Below the pieces are notes generated by a model, which saw only the letters and a list, made by a program, of their open reading frames with translations, searched no databases and was not told the origin of the DNA. A DNA stretch of 64,000 bases from Leptotrichia sp. oral taxon 498 (lineage in GTDB: Bacteria > Fusobacteriota > Fusobacteriia > Fusobacteriales > Leptotrichiaceae), in contig NZ_CP016753.1 in assembly GCF_002240055.1 (NCBI RefSeq), positions 1,674,001 through 1,738,000 of the forward strand. Reading direction: 5' to 3'. The translations under genes were made by a program, and so were the position numbers. Positions 56,182 to 64,000 of the stretch are shown piece after piece (positions within the stretch are counted from its first letter, which is position 1; every line of letters begins with the position of its first letter).

Positions 56182-56222
56182 AAAAGAATTTTGTGATATA
56201 CTTTATTGCAAGATTCTTTTTT
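56182..56222 (+). terminator. Terminator after tig
   Basis: AAAAGAATTTTG (56182-56193) / CAAGATTCTTTT (56209-56220), with one G-U pair, then T. Confidence 0.8.
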
Positions 56223-56246
56223 ATATAATTTTATAAATTAAAAGTG

Positions 56247-56275
56247 TTGATTTTATGGGAATATTATGATATAGT
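56247..56275 (+). promoter_or_regulatory. Promoter of clpP-clpX-lon
   Basis: -35 TTGATT (56247-56252), 17-bp spacer, -10 TATAGT (56270-56275). I see no CtsR- or CIRCE-type operator. Confidence 0.6.
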
Positions 56276-56346
56276 AAAAATAGTTTAAAAAAATTAGAAA
56301 ATAAAAAAATAAATTTATAAATAAAAAGTAAGAAAAGGAGACGGTT

Positions 56347-56922
56347 ATGTCAGTATATAGTCCAGTAGTTATTGAAAATGACGGTCGTGGAGAAAGAAGT
56401 TACGACATTTATTCAAGACTGCTAAAAGATAGAATAATTTTTGTGAGTGGAGAAGTTGAAGATAATATGGCAAATGCGATTGTTGCTCAACTTTTATTTT
56501 TAGATGCGCAAGATAAGGAAAAAGATATAGTTATGTATATTAACAGTCCAGGAGGTGTAATTACAGCGGGACTTGCAATTTATGACACAATGCGTCATAT
56601 AAAATGTGATGTTTCGACAGTTTGCGTGGGACAGGCTGCCAGTATGGGAGCAGTTCTTTTAGCCGCTGGGACAAGAGGGAAGAGATATTCGTTGCCGAAT
56701 TCTCGGATAATGATTCATCAGCCACTTGGAGGAGCAAGAGGACAAGCGACAGATATTCAGATTCAGGCAAGAGAAATTGAACGAATGAAAGAAATCACAA
56801 GTAAAATTTTGTCTGAAGCAACGAATAAATCGGTTGAAGAAATTTATAGAGATACAGAAAGAGATAATTTTATGTCAGCCGAAGAAGCTGTGGAATATGG
56901 ATTGATAGATAAGATATTATAA
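56347..56922 (+). CDS. clpP: ATP-dependent Clp protease proteolytic subunit
   Basis: 191 residues. Catalytic triad visible: Ser99 in GQAASMGA, His124 in IMIHQPLGG, Asp173 in [10 protein letters not shown]. Oxyanion-region INSPGG is present. Forms the tetradecameric chamber that degrades proteins unfolded by ClpX, encoded 30 bp downstream. AAAAGGAG precedes the ATG. Confidence 0.97.
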   Translation: MSVYSPVVIENDGRGERSYDIYSRLLKDRIIFVSGEVEDNMANAIVAQLLFLDAQDKEKDIVMYINSPGGVITAGLAIYDTMRHIKCDVSTVCVGQAASMGAVLLAAGTRGKRYSLPNSRIMIHQPLGGARGQATDIQIQAREIERMKEITSKILSEATNKSVEEIYRDTERDNFMSAEEAVEYGLIDKIL

Positions 56923-56952
56923 AAAATTTTAAAAATTTAAAGAGGTGAAAAA

Positions 56953-58203
56953 ATGCCAAAAGATAAGAAAAAATATTACTGTTCTTTTTGCGGTAAAGAA
57001 GAGTCCCAAGTTGAAAGACTTATTCAAAGTCAGGAAGAAGAAGATGTCTTTATTTGTAACGAATGCATAGAAGAAAGTGAACAGTTACTTGAAAGTTTCA
57101 GAGAATATGACGAATTTGAAAATAGACATAAAGAGATAACACTTTTAAAACCAGTTCAAATAAAAGCAAAACTGGATGAGTATATCATTGGTCAGGAAAA
57201 AGCAAAAAAGGTTTTATCTGTCGCAGTTTACAACCATTTTAAAAGAATTACACATAAACAGAATAAATCGGTTGATGACGATGTGGAATTGCAAAAATCT
57301 AACGTTTTGTTAGTTGGACCTACAGGAAGTGGGAAAACATTACTTGCACAGACGCTTGCTAAAACGTTGAATGTACCTTTGGCAATTGCCGATGCGACAA
57401 CTCTTACAGAAGCTGGATATGTTGGAGACGATGTGGAAAATGTGCTGCTTAAATTAATCAAAGCTGCAGACTATGACATTGAAGCTGCTGAACACGGGAT
57501 TATTTACATTGATGAAATTGATAAGATTGCTAGAAAATCAGAAAATATGTCAATTACAAGAGATGTTTCTGGAGAAGGAGTACAACAGGCACTGCTTAAA
57601 ATTATTGAGGGGACAGTTGCAAGTGTGCCGCCTCAAGGTGGAAGAAAACATCCAAATCAAGAGATGATAGAAATTAACACAAAAGATATTTTATTTATCG
57701 TTGGTGGAGCATTTGAAGGGCTTGAAAGCAAAGTTAAAAATAGAATTAATGAAAAGAAAGTTGGATTTGGTTTGGAAACTGAAAATATTAAGTTGGACGA
57801 TTTGACTTTATTTGAAAATGTGCTTCCTGAAGATTTGATTAAATTTGGACTTATTCCTGAAATAATTGGAAGACTTCCAGTTATTACGGCGCTTCACGGA
57901 CTTGATGAAGAAGCTATGATTAAAATACTTACTGAGCCTAAAAATTCGCTTACTAAACAATATAAAAAATATTTTGAGATGGAAAATGTGGAGCTTATAT
58001 TTGAGAAGGATGCGATTGTTGAAATTGCAAAACTTGCTCTTAAGAGAAAAATTGGAGCCAGAGGGCTTCGTTCGATAATTGAAAATGTTATGACAGATTT
58101 GATGTATGAAATACCATCTGAAAAAGGTGTAAAAAAAGTTATCATAACAAAAGAATCTGTTACGGACAAAACTAAAGTAAAGATTGAAAAAGAAGAAAAA
58201 TAA
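56953..58203 (+). CDS. clpX: ClpX ATPase subunit
   Basis: 416 residues. The N-terminal zinc-binding domain has CSFCGK and CNECIEES. The AAA+ core has Walker A GPTGSGKT, Walker [10 protein letters not shown] and the pore loop [11 protein letters not shown]. Sensor region [11 protein letters not shown] near the C-terminus. Recognises and unfolds substrates for ClpP. GAGGTG precedes the ATG. Confidence 0.97.
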   Translation: MPKDKKKYYCSFCGKEESQVERLIQSQEEEDVFICNECIEESEQLLESFREYDEFENRHKEITLLKPVQIKAKLDEYIIGQEKAKKVLSVAVYNHFKRITHKQNKSVDDDVELQKSNVLLVGPTGSGKTLLAQTLAKTLNVPLAIADATTLTEAGYVGDDVENVLLKLIKAADYDIEAAEHGIIYIDEIDKIARKSENMSITRDVSGEGVQQALLKIIEGTVASVPPQGGRKHPNQEMIEINTKDILFIVGGAFEGLESKVKNRINEKKVGFGLETENIKLDDLTLFENVLPEDLIKFGLIPEIIGRLPVITALHGLDEEAMIKILTEPKNSLTKQYKKYFEMENVELIFEKDAIVEIAKLALKRKIGARGLRSIIENVMTDLMYEIPSEKGVKKVIITKESVTDKTKVKIEKEEK

Positions 58204-58236
58204 AACAGAAAAATTTAAATTATGAAAGGGGAAAGA

Positions 58237-60621
58237 ATGTCAAATAAACCATATATAGCGACGAGAGAATTAGTTATATTTCCAGAAACTGTAACGCCGA
58301 TTTTTATTGGAAGAGAAGCTAGTTTAAAAAGTCTGGACGAAGCGATAAATAATTTTGACGGGAAATTAGTTCTTTCAATGCAAAAGGATACGGAGATGGA
58401 AGAGCCAAAATTACCGAAAGATGTTTATACAACAGGTGTTTTAGTAAAAATAATCCAATCTGTTGAAATGCCGAATGGGAATATAAAAATTTTGGTTGAA
58501 TCAAAATCTAAAGTTGTAATAAATAAATTTGAAAAACAAAATGGTGTAATTTTTTGTGAATATGAAAAAATATTTTTAAGACCTATTTCTGAGAGCAAAT
58601 CTCAGGCATTGAGAAAAAAAGTTTTGGAAAAATTTTCAGAATATGCGAAAAAGACGCAAAAAATTTTGCCAGACATTGTTCAAAATATAAATGGGATTGA
58701 AGATGTAGAAAAAGTTTTTAATTTAATTTGTACACATCTGCCAATAAAATCAGTTACAAAGCAGGAAATTTTAGAAATTACGGATATTGAAAAATGTGCT
58801 CTAAAAATTTTGGAAGTATTGAGTATTGAAATGGAAGTATTTGTACTGGATATGAATATTGAGAGCCGTGTAAAGGAGCAGATGGCAGAGTTACAGAAGA
58901 ATTACTACTTGCGAGAAAAAATTAAAGTTATAAAAGATGAGCTGGGCGAAGAAATTGACAATGAAGAAGATGCGCAAGAATTGGATGGAAGAATTAAAAA
59001 TTCTAAAATCCCAAAAGATTTGAAGGAAAAACTTTTGAAGGAAGTGTCAAGACTTAGAAAAATGCCTGATTTCTCTTCAGAAGCATCGGTTATTAGAAGT
59101 TATGTTGAAACGGTTTTAGATTTGCCTTGGAGCAAGTCGACGAAAGATGAAATTGATATTGAAAAAGCAAAAGAAATATTGGATGAGGACCACTACGGTT
59201 TAGAAGAAGTTAAAGAGAGAATCTTAGAATTTTTGGCAGTTAAAAAATTGAATAATACGTTAAAAGGTTCAATTATCTGTCTTGTTGGACCTCCAGGTGT
59301 TGGAAAAACTTCGCTTGCGCACTCAGTTGCTCGTGCGATGAACAGAAAATTTACAAGAATTTCGCTTGGTGGAGTCAGAGATGAAGCTGAAATTCGTGGA
59401 CATAGAAGAACTTATGTGGGAGCTATGCCAGGAAGAATTGTAAATTCGCTGAAACAAGTTGGAGTAAATAATCCTGTTATGTTGTTTGACGAAATTGATA
59501 AAATGGCATCTGATTTTAGAGGAGATCCAGCATCTGCTATGCTTGAGGTGCTAGATCCCGCACAAAATAACAATTTTGAGGACCATTACATAGATCACAC
59601 TTTTGACTTGTCCAAAGTATTTTTCATTTGTACAGCAAACGACTTGGGTGGAATTCCAGGACCATTAAGGGATAGAATGGAGATAATTTTTATCGAATCG
59701 TATACAGAATTTGAGAAATTAAATATTGCAAAAAGATATTTAATTCCACAAACTCAAGAAGAAAATGGATTGAAAGATTATAAAATTCCATTTTCAGATG
59801 CTTCGATTTTAAAGATTATTAACGAATATACGAGAGAAGCTGGAGTTAGAAACTTAAAAAGAGAAATTGGGAAATTATTTAGAAAGATGGCAAAGGAAGC
59901 AGTTCTTTCAAAAACTAAAAAATTGTCGGTTACAGAAACAAAAATTAAAAAATATTTGGGAAATGTCAAATATAGACCTGATAAGATTAGAAAAGAAGAA
60001 GGAAAAGTTGGAGTTGTAAATGGACTTGCATGGACAGTTGTCGGAGGAACTACATTGGAAGTTCAGGCGGTTAAAATGGATGGAAAAGGAAGGCTGCAGC
60101 TCACTGGAAAATTGGGAGATGTGATGAAGGAATCTGCTCAAGTTGCCTATTCTTATGTGAGATATATAAAAGATAAATTGGGAATAAAAGAAAACTTTTA
60201 TGAAAAATGCGATGTTCACTTACATTTTCCTGAAGGAGCGGTGCCAAAAGATGGACCTTCTGCGGGAATTACAATAACTACAGCGATAATTTCTGTCTTG
60301 ACAAATAAAGAAGTGAGACAAGATGTAGCAATGACTGGAGAAATCACGATTACAGGAGAAGTTTTAGCAGTCGGTGGAATTAAGGAAAAAGTTATAGGAG
60401 CGCACAGAGTTGGAATAAGAGAAGTTGTACTGCCTTTTGACAATAAAATCGATACGGAAGAATTGCCAAAGGAAATATCGAAACAAATGAAATTTTATTT
60501 TGCCAAAACTTACGACGATGTTAAAAAAATAGTTTTTAAAGATGAAAAAAAAGCGAAAAAAGTTGTAACTAAAAAAGTGGCAAAAAAGATTTCTGAAAAA
60601 AAAGAAAATAAAGTAATATAA
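58237..60621 (+). CDS. lon: ATP-dependent protease Lon
   Basis: 794 residues from ATG 58237, 5 nt after AAAGGGG (58225-58231). The in-frame ATG 58222 lies upstream of that site and is less likely. LON substrate-binding domain (~1-200), AAA+ module (Walker A GPPGVGKTS, Walker B LFDEIDKM), and a Ser-Lys dyad protease domain (Ser in PKDGPSAGI, Lys in GGIKEKVIGA). The last ~25 residues are a Lys-rich tail. Third gene of the clpP-clpX-lon operon. Confidence 0.96.
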   Translation: MSNKPYIATRELVIFPETVTPIFIGREASLKSLDEAINNFDGKLVLSMQKDTEMEEPKLPKDVYTTGVLVKIIQSVEMPNGNIKILVESKSKVVINKFEKQNGVIFCEYEKIFLRPISESKSQALRKKVLEKFSEYAKKTQKILPDIVQNINGIEDVEKVFNLICTHLPIKSVTKQEILEITDIEKCALKILEVLSIEMEVFVLDMNIESRVKEQMAELQKNYYLREKIKVIKDELGEEIDNEEDAQELDGRIKNSKIPKDLKEKLLKEVSRLRKMPDFSSEASVIRSYVETVLDLPWSKSTKDEIDIEKAKEILDEDHYGLEEVKERILEFLAVKKLNNTLKGSIICLVGPPGVGKTSLAHSVARAMNRKFTRISLGGVRDEAEIRGHRRTYVGAMPGRIVNSLKQVGVNNPVMLFDEIDKMASDFRGDPASAMLEVLDPAQNNNFEDHYIDHTFDLSKVFFICTANDLGGIPGPLRDRMEIIFIESYTEFEKLNIAKRYLIPQTQEENGLKDYKIPFSDASILKIINEYTREAGVRNLKREIGKLFRKMAKEAVLSKTKKLSVTETKIKKYLGNVKYRPDKIRKEEGKVGVVNGLAWTVVGGTTLEVQAVKMDGKGRLQLTGKLGDVMKESAQVAYSYVRYIKDKLGIKENFYEKCDVHLHFPEGAVPKDGPSAGITITTAIISVLTNKEVRQDVAMTGEITITGEVLAVGGIKEKVIGAHRVGIREVVLPFDNKIDTEELPKEISKQMKFYFAKTYDDVKKIVFKDEKKAKKVVTKKVAKKISEKKENKVI

Positions 60622-60623
60622 TA

Positions 60624-60657
60624 AAAAGTCAGATGTTTTGTGCATCTGATTTTTTTG
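60624..60657 (+). terminator. Terminator after lon
   Basis: TCAGATG / CATCTGA stem extended by A/T pairs, then T7. The 60658-60779 gap holds nothing else that I can see. Confidence 0.85.
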
Positions 60658-60779
60658 TATAAAAAATATTTAATAACATTCAAAATCTATATAAGTGTAT
60701 ATAGAAATATAGTGATATAGAAATTTTTTGATATATTTACAAAAAGGTTTATATATCTTAACATTCTTCTTTTAATTTT

Positions 60780-61217
60780 TTAGCTTTTATTTGTTTTATA
60801 AATGCCTTCCGCACGTCTCCTAGTCGCAGTTTTAGAATACCAAGTATCTTCCAAAATAAGCGAATCTCTAAAAGGAGTTTTTAAAACTTGCTGTTTCATA
60901 TGATTTAAAAACATACATCTGGAAGAATGATGATTGTCAAGTGTAACACAGGAAGCAAAGTGTATAGCCACTTCTTCAGGTGTAATCTTTCCTTCTTTTT
61001 TAATACATTTATTCACATTCGACAAAAGGGAATTTATTCCTTTTCCATTACATCCTCCACATTGAAACATAAGAAGTCTTATATCTTGCTCCAATGGATA
61101 TTTTGAAAATCCACCGCTTCTCTCATAAAATGACTGGCTGCAATGATACCCACTACAGCGTCTTTTTGCAATTTCACATTGAATTATTATAACCAATTTA
61201 ATTTTTGATAAATCCAT
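60780..61217 (-). CDS. CGGC-domain protein
   Basis: 145 residues. CGGC-domain pattern: N-terminal KLVIIIQCEIAKRRCSGYHC, central LLMFQCGGCNGKG, then HFASCVTLDNHHSSRCMF. The many Cys and His residues suggest metal or cluster binding; the biochemical role of the family is not established. A GAGGTGAT site precedes the ATG. Monocistronic, minus strand. Confidence 0.85.
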   Translation of the reverse strand: MDLSKIKLVIIIQCEIAKRRCSGYHCSQSFYERSGGFSKYPLEQDIRLLMFQCGGCNGKGINSLLSNVNKCIKKEGKITPEEVAIHFASCVTLDNHHSSRCMFLNHMKQQVLKTPFRDSLILEDTWYSKTATRRRAEGIYKTNKS

Positions 61218-61352
61218 AGCATCACCTCAAAATATATTTAAAACTTTTAAAATCTACTTAAATAAAATTATTTATTATAAAATATCATAATTTTAGGGAA
61301 AAATCAATTAAATTAATTTTACTTGATAAGATAAGTAAATTGCAAAAATTAA

Positions 61353-61381
61353 TTGACATTTTTTTTAAAATAAATTATAAT
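61353..61381 (+). promoter_or_regulatory. Consensus promoter of the SIMPL-protein gene
   Basis: -35 TTGACA (61353-61358), 17-bp spacer, -10 TATAAT (61376-61381): both boxes are perfect. Confidence 0.8.
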
Positions 61382-61420
61382 TTAAAAAGTAAAAACTTCA
61401 ATAACTAAGGAGTGAACAAA

Positions 61421-62176
61421 TTGAAAAAAGTACAATTTATAATAATTTCTACAATATTATCTTTTGGGTTGATTGTGTCGGCGGCGTTAATTTCAAATGC
61501 AATTGATAAGACAAATAAGCTGGATAATAGAATTACAGTAAAAGGAGTTGCCGAAAAGAGAATTAAATCGGACAAGGCACTTATTAAAATAATAATTTCA
61601 AATAAAAATGAAAATTTAGATAATTTAAAAAAAGAAATAGATGCGAGGGAAAAAATTGTAATTGACAAGTTAAAAAGTTTAAAAATCAGTGAAAATAGTT
61701 ACGACATTGAAAATTTAAAAATTCAGCCAAATTATGATAAAGCAAAAGAGAAAGCTTCTCAAAATAATGAAGAGACAGTGGCTTTAGAAAGTAAAATTTT
61801 AAATTACGACGGACAGGAAATTATATCAATTGTAACTGGAGATATTGATAAAGCTAAAAAGTTCTATGAAAATTTATTGGAGTTAAAATTACAAAGTGAC
61901 AATATTGAAATTACAAAGCCAGAATATATTGTTACAAACATTGATAAATATAAGAAGGATTTGTTAGTTGATGCAACAAAAAATGCAGAATTTAGAGCAA
62001 TTGAAATGTTAAAAGTAAACAGCAATGAAATAAACGGTTTAAAAAGTATGACACAAGGACAATTTGAGATATTAAAAGATAATGAAGATATCTTAAATAA
62101 AGATGAAGAAATGCAAAATCAAATTTACAAAAGGATGCGTCTAGTTGTAACAGCCACTTATTTTATAAGATATTAG
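61421..62176 (+). CDS. SIMPL-domain (DUF541) protein
   Basis: 251 residues from TTG 61421, 8 nt after AAGGAG (61407-61412). GTG 61412 overlaps that site and is unlikely. An N-terminal hydrophobic helix anchors or exports it (FIIISTILSFGLIVSAALIS). The SIMPL domain is visible in ITVKGVAEKRIKSDKALIKI, IQPNYD and the C-terminal RLVVTATYFI. Family members are periplasmic and of unclear role. EF-P follows 43 bp later. Confidence 0.85.
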   Translation: MKKVQFIIISTILSFGLIVSAALISNAIDKTNKLDNRITVKGVAEKRIKSDKALIKIIISNKNENLDNLKKEIDAREKIVIDKLKSLKISENSYDIENLKIQPNYDKAKEKASQNNEETVALESKILNYDGQEIISIVTGDIDKAKKFYENLLELKLQSDNIEITKPEYIVTNIDKYKKDLLVDATKNAEFRAIEMLKVNSNEINGLKSMTQGQFEILKDNEDILNKDEEMQNQIYKRMRLVVTATYFIRY

Positions 62177-62219
62177 TTAATTTAAAAATAATAAATAAAA
62201 TAAATCAGGAGGAAAATTA

Positions 62220-62792
62220 ATGAAACCAGCAGCAGAATTAAGACAGGGAAGTACATACAGAAAGGACAACATACCATATTTAATACTAAAAGCTGAAAGA
62301 CATCAATCGACATCAGGAAAAAGACAAAGAGCGGCAGAAGTAAAATTTAAGACAAAAGAATTAATTTCTGGAAAAATTCAAGAAATTACAGTACTTGCTA
62401 CCGAACTTATGGACGACATTATTTTAGATAGAAATCAAATGCAATTTTTGTACGAGAGCGACGGCGATTACAACTTTATGGATCAGGAAACTTTTGAGCA
62501 AATAGCATTAACAGCAGAAGATTTAGGAGATGCAGTAAACTTTTTAGAAGAAGAAATGATTATTCAAGTATTGATGTATGAAGGAAGACCAGTTGGTGTG
62601 GAACTACCTAATACGGTAATTAGGGAAATCACTTATACTGAGCCAGGATTAAAAGGAGATACAATCGGAAGAGCAACAAAACCTGCAACACTAGCAAATG
62701 GTTACAGCTTACAGGTTCCTTTATTTGTCGTAATTGGAGATAAAATCAAAATTGACACAAGAACTGGAGAATACATCGAAAGAGCAAATTAA
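62220..62792 (+). CDS. efp: Translation elongation factor P
   Basis: 190 residues. The three-domain KOW-OB-OB layout is clear from ELRQGSTYRKDNIPYLILKAE, FMDQETFEQIAL, VGVELPNTVIREITYTEPGLKGDT and a C-terminal DTRTGEYIERA. Relieves ribosome stalling at polyproline. The tip loop reads STSGKRQ, with Lys34 in the usual place but without the common PGKG, so the modification state is open. AGGAGG precedes the ATG. Confidence 0.9.
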   Translation: MKPAAELRQGSTYRKDNIPYLILKAERHQSTSGKRQRAAEVKFKTKELISGKIQEITVLATELMDDIILDRNQMQFLYESDGDYNFMDQETFEQIALTAEDLGDAVNFLEEEMIIQVLMYEGRPVGVELPNTVIREITYTEPGLKGDTIGRATKPATLANGYSLQVPLFVVIGDKIKIDTRTGEYIERAN

Positions 62793-62821
62793 TAACGAAA
62801 ATAAAAAAAAGGATAAAATTA

Positions 62822-62857
62822 TGAGCTATCGTTAAAAAACGATGGCTTTTTTTTGAA
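62822..62857 (+). terminator. Terminator after efp
   Basis: AGCTATCGTT / AACGATGGCT stem, with one G-U pair and an A-rich loop, then T8. Confidence 0.9.
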
Positions 62858-62906
62858 AAATAAGTTATAATTAATATTATATTAAAATTTAGGAGATGAG
62901 AAATTT

Positions 62907-63242
62907 ATGGATGATAAAAAAACAAAAAAAGCTGAAATAGCTGAAAAAATAAAAAGAATTGAAGAAATGGAAAAAATTTTGGATAAATCGGCAGATATAT
63001 TTAGAGAAGTAAATTTGGCGCTAGATAAATTAGAAAAAAATTTTTCAGATTATAGAAAATTAGACGAGTATTACAGCAGTAAAAATTGGTTTTCGGATGC
63101 AAACGATTACAATAATGGTAATTTGCCGCAGGACTTAAAATGCGGAGTTTTGAGTGAAGATGCGGCTTATGATTTGTTTGGGGACAGCCATGAGTTGGCG
63201 ATTAGAATGGTGGAAATTGCGGCGAAGATGCTTAGAAGATAG
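62907..63242 (+). CDS. DUF4298 protein
   Basis: 111 residues, soluble and helical. The family pattern is IKRIEEMEKILDKS, then FSDYRKLDEYYSSKNWFSD, and the C-terminal GVLSEDAAYDLFGDSHELAIRMVEIA. Function unknown. TAGGAG precedes the ATG. Confidence 0.8.
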   Translation: MDDKKTKKAEIAEKIKRIEEMEKILDKSADIFREVNLALDKLEKNFSDYRKLDEYYSSKNWFSDANDYNNGNLPQDLKCGVLSEDAAYDLFGDSHELAIRMVEIAAKMLRR

Positions 63243-63322
63243 TTTTTTATTTAAAGGGGAATTAGAGTCTTTTAAATTTATGAAAAATCATTTTAGATGA
63301 AAAAATTAAGGGGTTGATTGAA

Positions 63323-64000
63323 GTGAAAAAAAAGATAATAAAAGGGTTAATATTTATAATTATCATTTTAGGTTTATTTTGCTGTTCAAAAAAGAAAAAT
63401 ACTGATTTAGATTTAGGAAGTGGGATTAATCGGAGTGAAAATACAGTTTTAATTGCTTCGTTTAATGCGTTAAGACTTGGAGAAAAGCAAAAGGATTATT
63501 TAGCATTTGCAAAAATTTTGGCAAATTTTGATTTGATTGGGATAGAAGAGGTTATGAATGAAAAAGGTGTAAAAAAAGTGAAAGCTCAATTGGAAAAATT
63601 GACGCAAGAAAATTGGAATTATATAATTTCAGATCATTCTGTGGGAAGTGAAAATTATCGGGAATTTTATGCTTTTATTTACAGAAAAAATAAATTTTTG
63701 GAAGCAAAGCCAGTCGGATTTTATGTGGAAAAGGATGAAAATGAGTTTATGCGGGAACCTTTTGGCGCATATTTTAAAAGTGGAAACTTCGATTTTGTCT
63801 ACATCATAGCGCACTCGGTTTTCGGGGACAAAGAAAAGCAAAGACTTATTGAAGCTTCAAATTATGCGAATGTCTACGAATATTTTTCAAAACTCACAGA
63901 CGAAGATGACATAATTATTGCGGGAGATTTTAACATGTCTGCGGATAGCTTAGCTTTTAAAAATTTGTCTGAAAAATACGATGTTTCATATATTTTAGAC
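63323..64000 (+). CDS. DNase I-like (EEP family) lipoprotein, 5' part
   Basis: Starts at GTG 63323, ~9 nt after AAGGGG; 226 codons are open to the window edge, so the 3' end is missing. The signal sequence has a lipobox-like LFCC. Endonuclease/exonuclease/phosphatase motifs: SFNALRLG (metal-binding Asn region), LIGIEEVM (catalytic Glu), an IIAHSVFGD His region and AGDFNMSADS. It is probably a surface or periplasmic nuclease that recovers nucleotides from extracellular DNA or attacks DNA nets (inference). Confidence 0.8.
   Translation, partial: MKKKIIKGLIFIIIILGLFCCSKKKNTDLDLGSGINRSENTVLIASFNALRLGEKQKDYLAFAKILANFDLIGIEEVMNEKGVKKVKAQLEKLTQENWNYIISDHSVGSENYREFYAFIYRKNKFLEAKPVGFYVEKDENEFMREPFGAYFKSGNFDFVYIIAHSVFGDKEKQRLIEASNYANVYEYFSKLTDEDDIIIAGDFNMSADSLAFKNLSEKYDVSYILD

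Overview
The window is AT-rich, gene-dense DNA that best fits Leptotrichia or a close relative (Fusobacteriota). The reasons are a sugar PTS next to a GH4 6-phospho-alpha-glucosidase, giant autotransporters with the fusobacterial N-terminal leader domain, many lipoproteins, OmpA- and TolC-type outer membrane proteins, and near-consensus TTGACA/TATAAT promoters. The genus call is an inference from gene content. I saw no rRNA, tRNA or CRISPR array.

Layout. (1) 1-6.0 kb, alpha-glucoside use: the 3' end of a PTS EIICB, a divergent GntR/UTRA regulator, a GH4 phospho-alpha-glucosidase, a GH13 alpha-glucosidase and a HAD phosphatase. Between the two glycosidases (3.13-3.45 kb) lies a compact unit: a predicted sRNA followed in tandem by a 38-residue membrane peptide gene. 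16 contiguous base pairs can form between the sRNA and the peptide gene's ribosome-binding region. I read it as a type I-like toxin-antitoxin system. (2) 6.1-6.6 kb, a RelB/RelE-type pair. (3) 6.7-11.1 kb, an amino-acid ABC importer, an OmpA-like protein and an AI-2E/YtvI-type permease. (4) 11.3-15.8 kb, a cluster of polymorphic-toxin debris: toxin tails, a CdiA/FhaB-like fragment carrying a nuclease-like toxin, and several likely immunity genes, some frameshifted. (5) 15.9-22.8 kb, a TolC/MacA/MacB-like efflux operon, a HAD-IB phosphatase and a DUF3829 lipoprotein. (6) 22.9-29.0 kb, class I fructose-bisphosphate aldolase, a second amino-acid ABC importer and the methionine importer metNIQ. 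(7) 29.1-32.2 kb, an orphan relative of the sRNA, an AAA-ATPase gene that has lost its 3' end, and a tnpB-only IS200/IS605-type element.

(8) 32.2-47.5 kb holds two autotransporter genes flanking an M13 metallopeptidase. The first (2374 aa) is driven by a promoter whose 17-bp spacer is almost entirely T (the run is 18 T), a classic arrangement for phase variation, and its last third has a very different base composition. The second has a ruined 5' end and may be a silent relative. (9) 47.5-60.7 kb is housekeeping: rimP-nusA-ylxR/L7Ae-infB-rbfA-recJ, tig, then clpP-clpX-lon. (10) 60.7-64 kb: a CGGC protein, a SIMPL protein, EF-P, a DUF4298 protein and a truncated DNase I-like lipoprotein running off the window.

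The items most worth following up are the tandem sRNA/peptide unit and its orphan copy, the poly-T promoter together with the mosaic and decayed autotransporters, and the toxin/immunity cluster.
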